Shown: positions 42,376 to 51,114 of the stretch, piece by piece | How the letters are laid out: each line of letters opens with the position of its first letter | How positions within the stretch are numbered: position 1 is the first letter of the stretch | Assembly: GCA_016194905.1 (NCBI GenBank) | Contig: JACQAP010000013.1 | Span: 66,671 to 130,670, forward strand | Source of the DNA: Betaproteobacteria bacterium | GTDB taxonomy: Bacteria > Pseudomonadota > Gammaproteobacteria > Burkholderiales > JACQAP01 | Direction of reading: 5' to 3' | Length of the DNA: 64,000 bases | Program-made: the position numbers and the translations under genes | The notes under the pieces: model-generated | Database searches by the model: none | What the model was told of the DNA's origin: nothing | The model's input: only the letters and a program-made list of their open reading frames with translations

Positions 42376-43251
42376 ATGCCAATGCAAGTCAAGAATAGTT
42401 CAGGCTGGCCGTTCGAAATCAGGCCGCTGACGCAGAATCTTGGCGCAGAGATCATCGGCGTCGATCTTGCCGGCGGCGTGGATGACAAGCTATTCGTCGC
42501 GATTTACCAAGCCTTCCTGCGCTACCAAGTCCTGCTGTTCGGAACGCAGGACTTGCCGCCGGGCCGCCAGGTGGAATTTGCCCGGCATTTCGGACAAGTG
42601 CAGATCCACGTCATGAACCAGTATCACGCCGACGGTTATCCGGAACTCTATCGTCTGTCCAATCTGGACGAGAACGGCAATCCGAACGGCCAGCATCCCG
42701 ACAAGGGTACGCTGGCTTGGCACACCGACGGTTCGTGGCAACGCATCACCGGCCAGGCCACCATCATCTATGCCGAAGTCGTCGCCGGCGAAGGTGGCGA
42801 GACGCATTTCTGTGACATGGTCGGCGCCTACGAACGTCTCCCGCCGACGTGGAAACGGCGCATCGAAATACTTCGGGCCGTGCACAACCTCGATTTTTCG
42901 CGCACCCGGCGCCACGGTGAAGAGCGGATGACCGAGGCACAGCGAAACGCGGTGCCCCCGGTCGATCATCCGATCGTGCGCACGCACCCGGATACCGGGC
43001 GCAAATGCCTGTTCCTGGGCGACCATGCCGAGTACGTGCTGGGGATGAATTATGACGACGGACGCGCGCTGATCGAGGAACTCAATGCGCTGGCGATCCA
43101 TGCCGATCTGTCCTACGAGCATCATTGGTCGCCGGGCGAACTCATCGTCTGGGACAATCGCTGTGTTCTGCATCGCGCGACTTCTTACGACCCCGCGGTG
43201 CAGCGGCGGGTGATTCGCAGATGTACGGTACTCGGAGAGACGCCGCGATGA
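42376..43251 (+). CDS. TauD/TfdA family dioxygenase
   Basis: A 291-residue 2-oxoglutarate-dependent Fe(II) oxygenase. The iron facial triad is H116 and D118 in WHTDGSW and H266 in VLHRATSYDP; the following arginines (about residue 274-280) would hold 2-oxoglutarate. Start ATG 42376 chosen for its AAGGAA site; ATG 42355 is possible. The family releases sulfite from taurine or cleaves aryloxyacetates; substrate here unknown. It is followed after 46 bases by a LivK-type receptor, which may bind the same substrate. Confidence 0.88.
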   Translation: MPMQVKNSSGWPFEIRPLTQNLGAEIIGVDLAGGVDDKLFVAIYQAFLRYQVLLFGTQDLPPGRQVEFARHFGQVQIHVMNQYHADGYPELYRLSNLDENGNPNGQHPDKGTLAWHTDGSWQRITGQATIIYAEVVAGEGGETHFCDMVGAYERLPPTWKRRIEILRAVHNLDFSRTRRHGEERMTEAQRNAVPPVDHPIVRTHPDTGRKCLFLGDHAEYVLGMNYDDGRALIEELNALAIHADLSYEHHWSPGELIVWDNRCVLHRATSYDPAVQRRVIRRCTVLGETPR

Positions 43252-43297
43252 AACGGCGGAAAGGTTAGAGGTTAGAGTCGAAAGCCAGGAGGAAATC

Positions 43298-44533
43298 ATG
43301 AATTTCAAATCGACTGTTGCAACCGTCATGGCATGCCTGTGGCTGAGCGCCGCGGCTTATGCCGCCGAACCCATCAAAATCGCCCACATCGACCCCATGA
43401 GCGGGCCTTTCGCACTGATCGGCGAGAGCGTCGGCAGGCACCTCGATGCGGCGGCGGCGGAAATCAATGCCAAGGGGGGCGTACTGGGCGGCACCCGATT
43501 CGAAATCGTGCACTTCGACAACAAATCGAGCCCGCAGGAAAGCGTGCTGCTGCTCAAGCAGATCACGGATTCCGGCATCCGCTATCTGACCCAGGGCGCG
43601 GGCTCCAATGTCGCCCACGCACTCTCGGAAGCCCTGTCGAAACACAATGCCCGCAACCCGGACGGGTCAGTGCTCTATTTCAATTTTGCGGCGCAGGATC
43701 CGGCACTGACCAACGACAAATGCAATTTCTGGCATTTCCGCTTCGATGCGCACGTGGACATGAAGCTCGATGCCATCACCAACTACATCGCCCTCCAGAA
43801 GGACATCAAGCGGGTCTATCTGCTCAACCAGGACTACGCTTTCGGCCAGGCCATCAGCAAGGCGGCTCGCGAGATGCTCGCGAAAAAGCGGCCCGACATC
43901 GAGATCGTCGGCGACGATCTTCACCCACTGGGCAAGATCAAGGACTTCTCGCCCTACATCGCCAAGATCAAGGCCTCGGACGCGCAAGCTGTCATCACCG
44001 GCAACTGGGGCCCCGACTACACGCTGCTGATCAAGTCAAGCAAGGACTCCGGATTGGGCGTGACCTACTACACGCTCAACGCACATAACGCGGGCGCCCC
44101 CACTTCTGTCGGCGCCGCGGGCGCCGACCACGTACGGCAGGTCTTCACCTGGCACGCCAACATAGCCGGCAACAAGATAGAGAAATTCGCCCTGGATTTT
44201 CGCAAGAAATACAATGGCGACTTCTACTACAACACCACCAAGACCGAACTGGAAATGCTGGCCAAGGCGATGAACGACGCCAAATCCATCGATCCGCTGA
44301 AAGTCGCCAAGGCGATCGAAGGCATGAAATACCAAAGCGACACCGGCGAGGTCTGGATGCGCGCCGACGATCATCAGCTCATGCAGCCGATCTACATCGC
44401 CACCTTCACCAAGGCCGGCGGCAAGGACGTAAAGATCGACGCCGAAGGCACCGGCTATGGGTGGAAGACCGACATCCGCATCGAACCGGCCGACACGGTG
44501 ATGCCGACGACGTGCAGGATGGAAAGGCCATAA
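43298..44533 (+). CDS. ABC transporter substrate-binding protein (branched-chain amino acid type)
   Basis: A 411-residue LivK-like protein with signal peptide (ending AAYAA). KIAHIDPMSGPFALIGES, VYLLNQDYAFGQAISK and ITGNWGPDYTLL match the family. Close paralogue of 36629-37867, including the shared C-terminus ending TTCRM. AGGAGG precedes the ATG. It follows the dioxygenase gene closely, so the two may form an operon. No permease nearby. Confidence 0.88.
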   Translation: MNFKSTVATVMACLWLSAAAYAAEPIKIAHIDPMSGPFALIGESVGRHLDAAAAEINAKGGVLGGTRFEIVHFDNKSSPQESVLLLKQITDSGIRYLTQGAGSNVAHALSEALSKHNARNPDGSVLYFNFAAQDPALTNDKCNFWHFRFDAHVDMKLDAITNYIALQKDIKRVYLLNQDYAFGQAISKAAREMLAKKRPDIEIVGDDLHPLGKIKDFSPYIAKIKASDAQAVITGNWGPDYTLLIKSSKDSGLGVTYYTLNAHNAGAPTSVGAAGADHVRQVFTWHANIAGNKIEKFALDFRKKYNGDFYYNTTKTELEMLAKAMNDAKSIDPLKVAKAIEGMKYQSDTGEVWMRADDHQLMQPIYIATFTKAGGKDVKIDAEGTGYGWKTDIRIEPADTVMPTTCRMERP

Positions 44534-44589
44534 CTCCAGGGGTCGGGAACCAGGACAATGCGGGAGGAGCCAAACCAAACCCCGCCTGC

Positions 44590-44620
44590 AAAAAACAACG
44601 GGCACCGATCGGTGCCCGTC
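44590..44620 (-). terminator. Rho-independent terminator of the small minus-strand gene
   Basis: A perfect 20-base palindrome CGGGCACCGATCGGTGCCCG (44599-44618), followed on the minus strand by TTGTTTTTT. It lies just downstream of the gene ending at 44649 and faces the plus-strand receptor gene too. Confidence 0.8.
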
Positions 44621-44648
44621 GATTCGAACGCATACCTGGGCGTCGCGA

Positions 44649-44903
44649 TTACATCTGACCGTATTTCTTCCTGGCCGCATCGACACACTTGGTCTTGTCG
44701 GTGCCGGTCAGGGGCTCGCACTTCTTAAGGGCCGCCAGATATTCCTGGTCGCGCTGGGAAGCGGTTGCGCCACCCGCGGCCGGATCCGCGGGTTGCTGGG
44801 CTTGCGGTTGCTGGCTGTTCTGATCCTTGTCGGCGGCAGCGGCGAATCCGCTCAGCGTCAAAGCCAGGGCAGCAGCGGTCAACATGGTAAGTAGCTTGCT
44901 CAT
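44649..44903 (-). CDS. Small exported hypothetical protein
   Basis: An 84-residue protein with a signal peptide (ending FAAAADK). A Gln/Pro/Ala-rich linker and a short basic tail with two cysteines, KKCEPLTGTDKTKC, follow. Either of two adjacent ATGs may be used; AAGGAG lies just upstream. A strong terminator follows. No family recognised. Confidence 0.68.
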   Translation of the reverse strand: MSKLLTMLTAAALALTLSGFAAAADKDQNSQQPQAQQPADPAAGGATASQRDQEYLAALKKCEPLTGTDKTKCVDAARKKYGQM

Positions 44904-45202
44904 CATCTCTCTCCTTTTTGCATCTTCGAATGTCATCAGGATGCACGACGATTTTCAACTTCGAGAAGCTGCGAAGCGAATGTCGTGAATGCCGAAGTCG
45001 TGGACCACGACACTACTTTAGTCCCGTCCGATGCAATCCGGTTCAAACAAAATGTGTCGCCTGACGGCGACGTTCTCTGATCATCGCAACAATGAACGCA
45101 ACATGACTGACACCGGATCTCTTCGGCTTGAACGCCGGGAATGCAACGAGTTCGAATTTGCAAAGCAGTCCCCACCGAAAAAATATTGCAACAGTTTCCG
45201 GA
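44904..45202. other. Gene-free space with short palindromes
   Basis: About 300 bases without a gene. GTCGTGG-A-CCACGAC (44997-45011) is a perfect palindrome and GTCGCC..GGCGAC (45056-45071) a small hairpin. Either might be an operator or part of a promoter for the small exported protein gene; nothing more was seen. Confidence 0.4.
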
Positions 45203-45727
45203 TCAGCTAAACATCTTCAGCCAGATCCAGCACAGGATCGCTGCGCTGCCCAGATAGACGATCAATCCGGCGGGTTTGGATAACACGATCCCGACATCCG
45301 CTTTCGATGGCACGCAGGAAACCGTGAGGCTCGCCGCAACGTAACTCCAGGCGAGTTCCCGCAACGACAGCGGAGGAATCTGGGCCGAACGGTAATACAC
45401 GAGCCAAATTGCCGCAGGTAGTGCCAGCAATGGCGCGAAGCCCACCCAGAGCGCGTTGTACCAGCGGATATTGGAAAACATCACGTAGCCGAGCGTGGCC
45501 GAGCCGTCGCGATGGAATTTCGGAATCAGTGAAACTTTCACGGGCTTGGCCAGGGTAAGCGTGCCGACCAGAAAATGCAGCAGCTCATGCCCGACGGTGC
45601 CGGGAAGGGAAATCAGGCTGAAAAAGCGCGGCATCCGGCGCAGGTAATGCAGAAGTGCGGCGGTCGCAATCACGACCGCCAGATAGCCGCAAAACGACCA
45701 TCCGATCGACAATCCGCGCCAATTCAT
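45203..45727 (-). CDS. Hypothetical membrane protein with HELLH motif
   Basis: A 174-residue integral membrane protein with about four helices. It carries HELLH at residues 47-51 directly after a glycine-rich turn, an HExxH zinc-metallopeptidase motif. A PSKADV near 140 could supply the third ligand, as in intramembrane peptidases of the M50 type. Length is short for a site-2 protease, so activity is uncertain. Confidence 0.66.
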   Translation of the reverse strand: MNWRGLSIGWSFCGYLAVVIATAALLHYLRRMPRFFSLISLPGTVGHELLHFLVGTLTLAKPVKVSLIPKFHRDGSATLGYVMFSNIRWYNALWVGFAPLLALPAAIWLVYYRSAQIPPLSLRELAWSYVAASLTVSCVPSKADVGIVLSKPAGLIVYLGSAAILCWIWLKMFS

Positions 45728-45785
45728 TCCCGCGGCGGCTGCGTTCGGCGAACGCGCATCGCTTCCCCCGTCTCGAATACTCGCA

Positions 45786-46451
45786 TCACTTCGCTGTTTG
45801 CAGGGACTGGTAAACTAGGTCGATGCGCTTTCGAATCGACTGCAGCGTCGCGGAATCACCGGCCGCTTCAGCGCGTTTGGCTTGAACGTTGAGGTAAGCC
45901 AGCAGCGGCCGGCGATAGCCCTGTGCCGAAGCCGTGTCGACGGCCGTGCCGAGTCCTTCCGGCGACAACTGCGCAAGTCGGAACAAAGCCCCCGCCGCTA
46001 CCAGGCGCGAAACCGGGTCGGCGATCTGTTGCATTGCCTTATTGCGGGCGGCTTCGTCGCGGGCCGAAGCGACAGTGCGATACTGCGATGGCAGCCTCGC
46101 CACATCCTGCGCGCGCCACTGACCGCTGAGGAATGAGCCATAGGCCCGATCATCCGCAGTCGCCTCATTTCGCATCGAATCGAAATCCGCGCATGCACCG
46201 ATATCCAGCGCTGCCGTTGCCAGCGCGCAGCGCACCAGTTCCGCGCGTGCCGCGAGCTCGGGCCTGCCGGTGGCCGCGACGGCGGCTTTCGCGTCCGTAA
46301 AACTGCGCTCCGCCAGCCGCGAATTGCCGTCGAGATATTGCTGCCTGAATCGTTCGAGGGAGGCGTGAGATTGCGATTGCCATTCCGGCGGCATCGGCCC
46401 GCCGGCACATGCCGCCAGCGACAGTACTGTCGAAAGAAGCACGCCCCTCAC
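45786..46451 (-). CDS. Putative lipoprotein of the Mla-like operon
   Basis: A 221-residue protein whose GTG start (46451) overlaps the stop of the MlaD gene as GTGA. The N-terminus is a lipoprotein signal with lipobox LAAC. The mature part is alanine-rich and helical, with repeats resembling tetratricopeptide helices. It could be the outer-membrane partner of the lipid transporter; no MlaA or PqiC motif is evident. Confidence 0.72.
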   Translation of the reverse strand: MRGVLLSTVLSLAACAGGPMPPEWQSQSHASLERFRQQYLDGNSRLAERSFTDAKAAVAATGRPELAARAELVRCALATAALDIGACADFDSMRNEATADDRAYGSFLSGQWRAQDVARLPSQYRTVASARDEAARNKAMQQIADPVSRLVAAGALFRLAQLSPEGLGTAVDTASAQGYRRPLLAYLNVQAKRAEAAGDSATLQSIRKRIDLVYQSLQTAK

Positions 46452-47446
46452 GGCAGCTTGATCTCCGTCTTGCGCGCAAATGGCCACTTGCGGTTGATTT
46501 CGTCGATCAGCCCGTTGACCTTGCGAATGCTGTCGTCCACCTCCACGCGCAGCGCACCAAGATCGGTGGTGGCATCTTTGACATTGGTGGCCGCGCTCTT
46601 GATTTCAGTGGTGCTGGCCTGCGCAATGGCAAGTACGGCATCGGCTTTCTTCAGGCTTTCGCGCGCCTCGGCGAGAATGGTGTTCAACTGCGCTATGGAT
46701 TTTTTCGCCTCGTCCATCACTCCGCCTTGACCGAACATCTTGTCGTCGGTCTTCGCCAGCATGCCGTCCGCGCGGGTAGTCACGCCCTTCAGCGACGCGA
46801 GCAGCGCATTCACGCTGTCAACGGTATCGAGCACCTTTTTAGCCTGCTCCGGACTGCCGGTCACGCCGCCGAGCACGCCGTACTCGCCGGCCATGCGCTC
46901 GGTGACTGATTTCAGATTGGCCAGCGTCTGGTTGAAACCCGAATCGGGTCGGATGATTTCGTCCACGTTCTGCAGGATGCTGTTGGCGCGGGCGATGACC
47001 TGCGGGATATCCTGCGCAGCGTCTTTGCTGATCAGAACACGCTCCGAACCTGCCGGCAGCTCCGGATCCTGCAGCCTGGCGGAAACAGCGCGGATCTTCG
47101 CGCCGCCGAGGAGCTGCTTTTCCAGCGAGAACACGCTGCTGATGCGCAGCCAGCGCGCGTCCTTCTCCTTGATGTGCACTTCGATGCGCACGCGGCCGAG
47201 TTCGTCCAGCGCCATGCTGGAAACCTGGCCGATCGGAAACCCGGAGAACATGATCGGCATTCCCACCACCACCCCTTCCGCGTCCGGGGCGATCAGCGTC
47301 AGCGCCTGGGTGCGCTCGAACACGCCGCGCGCGTAGAGCGAGTAGAGCAACAGCCCAATCGCGATGACCGGGATCAGGGTCAGCACCGCCCCGACCTTGA
47401 CGCCGAGATGCTTTACGCGCGGCTGTTGTACAGAGGGGCGTTCCAT
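46448..47446 (-). CDS. MlaD/MCE-family lipid-transport protein
   Basis: A 332-residue protein with one N-terminal membrane helix (about 18-38) and an MCE domain (residues about 45-120, GVVVGMPIMFSGFPIGQV). A long helical tail rich in Lys/Ala/Asp follows, as in PqiB/YebT-like MCE proteins. MCE proteins form hexameric rings that carry lipids across the periplasm. ATG 47446 overlaps the upstream gene by 34 bases. Confidence 0.85.
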   Translation of the reverse strand: MERPSVQQPRVKHLGVKVGAVLTLIPVIAIGLLLYSLYARGVFERTQALTLIAPDAEGVVVGMPIMFSGFPIGQVSSMALDELGRVRIEVHIKEKDARWLRISSVFSLEKQLLGGAKIRAVSARLQDPELPAGSERVLISKDAAQDIPQVIARANSILQNVDEIIRPDSGFNQTLANLKSVTERMAGEYGVLGGVTGSPEQAKKVLDTVDSVNALLASLKGVTTRADGMLAKTDDKMFGQGGVMDEAKKSIAQLNTILAEARESLKKADAVLAIAQASTTEIKSAATNVKDATTDLGALRVEVDDSIRKVNGLIDEINRKWPFARKTEIKLP

Positions 47447-47895
47447 GCGTAATCCAGGATACAGCACTGCTCGAAGCGGCCTTCGAGCGCGAGTAGCACG
47501 CGATTGAGAAAGAAAGGATAGTTGGTGTCCGGCAGGAGTTGCGCCGGCCGGTCGATCAGGATTATAGGCGGAGACAACACGATCGCTCGCAGTAACTTGG
47601 CGACGAAGCGCTCCTCGTAGGTTAGATCGGGGTCGCGCTGCTCGGCGCAATCGGTATGCCCGACCTGCGTCAGCAGCTTCCATGCAATGTCGTTGGCTTC
47701 GCCGATATAAGTGTTGGTTCGAAACTGCAGCACCACGGTTATGTTCTCGAGCACCGACAGATTGGCGCGCAGTGGCAGACTGTCCGACACCAGCGCGGCC
47801 TGCGGATTGTCCTCGATGTACCGCCGGCGCTCGGCATCTCCCGCCAGCAGCACCACCCGCTTTTTCGCGGCGGATTTTTCGCTTGACTCGTTCAT
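47413..47895 (-). CDS. Degenerate ABC ATPase-like subunit without Walker A
   Basis: A 160-residue protein in the MlaF place of the operon. It resembles only the rear two thirds of an ABC ATPase. A Q-loop region SDSLPLRANLSVLENI, a degenerate signature DLTYEERFVAKLLRA and a Walker B-like IILIDRPA (with the catalytic glutamate replaced by Arg) are visible. There is no GxxGxGKS. It cannot hydrolyse ATP by the usual mechanism, so either it is a structural subunit or another ATPase in the cell drives this transporter. Confidence 0.72.
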   Translation of the reverse strand: MNESSEKSAAKKRVVLLAGDAERRRYIEDNPQAALVSDSLPLRANLSVLENITVVLQFRTNTYIGEANDIAWKLLTQVGHTDCAEQRDPDLTYEERFVAKLLRAIVLSPPIILIDRPAQLLPDTNYPFFLNRVLLALEGRFEQCCILDYAWNAPLYNSRA

Positions 47896-47899
47896 AGGA

Positions 47900-48700
47900 T
47901 CATACGTAGACGATGGCGAGAGCCGCGGCCTCGATCAGCATCAGCGCGAAAAACAGCCGGACCATGCCGCGCAATACCGCGATCGGTGCATAGAACAGTT
48001 TCTGCGGCGTGTTCAGGCCTTCGGAAATCGGGATCACCGTCACGGCGAACCCGAAGGCAAGCGTCTTCGCCCACAGCACGAGGAGCGCCGGCATATCCAG
48101 CACCTTGCCGATCATGCGGGTGAAATCGCTGGTGGTCAGAGTCCAGGGATGGAAATCGACGATCAACAGGTTCGTCAGCCACAGCGCGACGACGATGTTG
48201 ACCGCGGTCAGTGCCAGTACCGATATCGTGCCGCCCACCACGCGCGGCAGCAGTTCGAGGCGCATCGGGTCGATGCCGATGCGCTGCAGGGCATCGAGCT
48301 CGTTCTGAATTTTCATCAGGGCGACCTCGGTATTGATCGCGGCGCCAGTGCGCAGCGCGATGAACAGCGCGGTCATCAGCGGCAGGATCTCGATCACCAG
48401 GATGCGCACGATCAGTTCGAGCGCATATTCGTACAAACCGTACTTGCGCGCAGTCGTGCCGACGATTTCGATGATCAGAAAACTGAACAGCGCCGCGAAC
48501 GCGGCGAAACCGGGCAGGATCTCCCAGGCGGTGAAATAGATCTGCTTCTGGACGACCAGCCGCGTCGCCTTGTTGTACGTGGACGGCGACAGCACACCGA
48601 TGAGAGCGGTCACGGCGAACCGGAATACACGCACCCAGGCATTCAGCCGCTCGGAGAAGCCCTGCCCGCGCAGGGTCAGCCAGGTGTGCAACGCATTCAT
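47900..48700 (-). CDS. MlaE-family lipid ABC transporter permease
   Basis: A 266-residue permease of the MlaE/YrbE family with five or six membrane helices. It has the family block VALMKIQNELDALQRIGIDP and RTGAAINTE before it. ATG 48700 overlaps the stop of the aldolase gene by four bases (ATGA). It works with MCE and ATPase subunits to move lipid between membranes. Confidence 0.88.
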   Translation of the reverse strand: MNALHTWLTLRGQGFSERLNAWVRVFRFAVTALIGVLSPSTYNKATRLVVQKQIYFTAWEILPGFAAFAALFSFLIIEIVGTTARKYGLYEYALELIVRILVIEILPLMTALFIALRTGAAINTEVALMKIQNELDALQRIGIDPMRLELLPRVVGGTISVLALTAVNIVVALWLTNLLIVDFHPWTLTTSDFTRMIGKVLDMPALLVLWAKTLAFGFAVTVIPISEGLNTPQKLFYAPIAVLRGMVRLFFALMLIEAAALAIVYV

Positions 48701-49494
48701 TGCCGCGGCGCTCCACCAAGTCCACGCACGAACTTCGCCTGTTCCTGCGCGGCGCTGTGCAGCAGGCTGATGTCGTTGCCGGCCAGCACCATGCGAAATC
48801 CGAGGCCGAGATAACGCGTGAGCAGTTCCCTGCCGTAGATGCCGCCGAGCGCCGGGATCTTGCCGTGCTTTTTGCACGCGCTCAGCACCGCGTCAAAGGC
48901 GGCTTTCACGCGCTCGTGGTCCAACTGGCCGGGGATGCCCATCTCGAGGCAGAGATCGTTGGTGCCGATGAGAAGAACATCCAGGCCCGGAACGGCGGCG
49001 ATCCGATCGGCGTTTTCGACCGCGCGCGGCGTTTCGATCATCGCGACCACCAGCGTCGCGTTGTCGAGGCCGCCGACCACTTCGTCAACCGGGCGCGAAG
49101 CAAAACCGAAATGCGGATAGGCGCCGCCGATCGAGCGATGTCCCAGCGGCGGAAAGCGGAACGCATCGACCATCGCGCGCGCCTGTTCCGGGGTATCGAC
49201 ATGGGGGATGACGACGCCCAGCGCCCCGCCGTCGAGGCAGCGGGCGCCGAGTGCCAGTTCTCCCGCGGGAACGCGCACGAGCGGTGCGATACCCGCATCC
49301 AGCGCGGCCACCGATATCTGATAAGCAGTCTCGACCGAAGCCGACCCATGCTCCAGATCGATGAACAGCCAGTCGAACCCGGCGGACTTCATCAGGCGCG
49401 CGACCTCCACACCGCGCAGGCCGCGCACGCCCATCCCGATTGCAAGCTCCCCTTTGTCCAGGCGTTCTTTGGCCGGGTTCGTCAGTCGCTGCAT
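48697..49494 (-). CDS. HpcH/HpaI family aldolase
   Basis: A 265-residue class II pyruvate aldolase. FDWLFIDLEHGSAS (metal/acid region), GALGVVIPHVDTPEQAR and MIETPRAVENADRI (Glu metal ligand) are conserved. It cleaves 2-keto-3-deoxy or hydroxy dicarboxylates to pyruvate and an aldehyde. Start ATG 49494. Its translational overlap with the MlaE-like gene is unusual, as the two functions look unrelated. Confidence 0.88.
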   Translation of the reverse strand: MQRLTNPAKERLDKGELAIGMGVRGLRGVEVARLMKSAGFDWLFIDLEHGSASVETAYQISVAALDAGIAPLVRVPAGELALGARCLDGGALGVVIPHVDTPEQARAMVDAFRFPPLGHRSIGGAYPHFGFASRPVDEVVGGLDNATLVVAMIETPRAVENADRIAAVPGLDVLLIGTNDLCLEMGIPGQLDHERVKAAFDAVLSACKKHGKIPALGGIYGRELLTRYLGLGFRMVLAGNDISLLHSAAQEQAKFVRGLGGAPRQ

Positions 49495-49644
49495 TGCCTC
49501 TCCCCATAGTTGCCCCGGGCCGTGTGCCCGGGAGCAAGGATGGCAACGATAGCAGAACAGGCTGGCGGCCGGCATCCCACGCATCAGGGGCGTGGCGGTT
49601 TATTGAATCGCAGGGGGATCTGTAATACAGGGATCTGCTCTGCG

Positions 49645-49890
49645 CTAACCTCCGAACAATCGCCAGCCATGGCCAAAGCAATCGGGGCAAACCTGACTTC
49701 CGAGCCAGCCGGTCCCTTCACAACCCCGACAGAGATCCCAGACGAACGACAAGTCGCTGCGGAAAGTCCCTGCGCACCGCCTGCCGTTCACTGTTTTACT
49801 GCAACGCTGATTGACACTTTGCTTGGGGTCGATCACTGCACGGCAAACGGTACAGACTGCCAAAGGTTTCGGTTTTCTGGGATGCCGCAT
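49645..49890 (-). CDS. Small zinc-finger protein with CxxCxGxG-type motif
   Basis: An 81-residue protein with cysteines in CTVC, RCSK..RRCAG and CRGCEGTGW...CPDCFGHGW. The last pair resembles half a DnaJ-type zinc centre. The long upstream extension in the same frame lies over the oxidoreductase gene and is judged a shadow. No defined family; a small metal-binding protein is likely. Confidence 0.6.
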   Translation of the reverse strand: MRHPRKPKPLAVCTVCRAVIDPKQSVNQRCSKTVNGRRCAGTFRSDLSFVWDLCRGCEGTGWLGSQVCPDCFGHGWRLFGG

Positions 49891-50100
49891 GGATTGCGCT
49901 TCGTCGAGGGTGGTACCTGCCGTTGACCCGGCCTGATGGGTTGTCCCGGTTCCGGGCGGGTACACCACACTACACCGCCTTTCGGGTGGGCGGTCGATTA
50001 CTTCGACAGCAGAAATGCTGCGGATATCCCTGGTTTGTCCGTTCTTCGAGAATGAGCCCCGTCCAAGGTACACTCTCGGGAAATTTCGCACTCGGGAGAG

Positions 50101-51102
50101 ATGATGAAAAAAGTCGTCTGGGGCGTGCTGAGCACGGCGAAGATCGGACTGCAACGCGTGCTGCCCGGAATGCAGAAAAGTGCCTGTTGCGATATTCGGG
50201 CCATCGCATCGCGATCGGCCGATTCGGCACGCAGGGCGGCCAGTGCGCTCGGCATCCCGAAGGCTTACGGAACGTACGAGGAATTGCTGGCTGATCCGGA
50301 AATCGAGGCGATCTACAATCCGCTGCCCAACCATCTGCATGTCCCGCTGACGTTGCAGGCCGCGGCTGCCGGTAAACATGTGTTGTGCGAAAAACCGATC
50401 GCGCTGAACGCGCAGGAGGCACGGCAGTTGCAAGCGGCCGCGGGAAAAGTGCTGATCATGGAGGCCTTCATGGTGCGCTTCCACCCGCAGTGGCTGCGGG
50501 CGCGTGAGCTGGTGCGTAGCGGCGACATCGGACCATTGCGTGCCGTCCAGTTTTTGTTCTGCTATTCCAATTCCGACCCCGCGAACATCCGCAACAAGGC
50601 GGATATCGGCGGCGGCGCACTCTACGACATCGGCTGTTATCCGATCACGGCCGGCCGCTTCTTCTTTGAAGCCGAACCGCAGCGGGGCATTGCGCTGATC
50701 GATCGCGATCCGGATTTCCGTACGGACCGGCTGACCAGTGCGCTGGTGGATTTCGGCTCCGGCCGCCATCTCGACTTCACGGTGTCGACGCAATGCGCGC
50801 CTTATCAGCGCGTGCACTTGTGCGGGACCAAGGGCCGCATCGAAATCCAGATACCGGTGAATGCGCCGCAGGGCGCAAAGACCACCCTGTTCATCGACGA
50901 CGGTTCATCGCTGGCCGGCGCAGGTATTCGCACGGAGATTTTGCCGGAAAGCGACCAGTACATGTTGCAGGGTGAAGCGTTTTCGCGCGCGGTGCGCGGC
51001 GAGATCAGTTTGCCTTACGGCATCGAGAACGCGATCCACGGCATGCGCGTGATCGATGCGCTGTTCCGTTCCGAGCGCAGCCAGCGCTGGGAAGCCGTCT
51101 GA
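50101..51102 (+). CDS. Gfo/Idh/MocA family oxidoreductase
   Basis: A 333-residue NAD(P)-dependent dehydrogenase. Rossmann region VWGVLSTAKIGLQRVLPG, and LCEKPIALNA with the catalytic EKP. A second pattern GALYDIGCY gives the active-site Asp/His region. It starts a plus-strand catabolic run with a cupin, a Bug receptor, a CoA-transferase and acyl-CoA dehydrogenase. Either of two ATG codons may be used. Confidence 0.86.
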   Translation: MMKKVVWGVLSTAKIGLQRVLPGMQKSACCDIRAIASRSADSARRAASALGIPKAYGTYEELLADPEIEAIYNPLPNHLHVPLTLQAAAAGKHVLCEKPIALNAQEARQLQAAAGKVLIMEAFMVRFHPQWLRARELVRSGDIGPLRAVQFLFCYSNSDPANIRNKADIGGGALYDIGCYPITAGRFFFEAEPQRGIALIDRDPDFRTDRLTSALVDFGSGRHLDFTVSTQCAPYQRVHLCGTKGRIEIQIPVNAPQGAKTTLFIDDGSSLAGAGIRTEILPESDQYMLQGEAFSRAVRGEISLPYGIENAIHGMRVIDALFRSERSQRWEAV

Positions 51103-51114
51103 CGGGAGACTCAT

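Noticed and set aside
49645-50817. 390-residue minus-strand protein
   Set aside because: Only the last 81 codons look like a protein (Cys motifs); the rest is antisense to the Gfo/Idh/MocA gene at 50101-51102.
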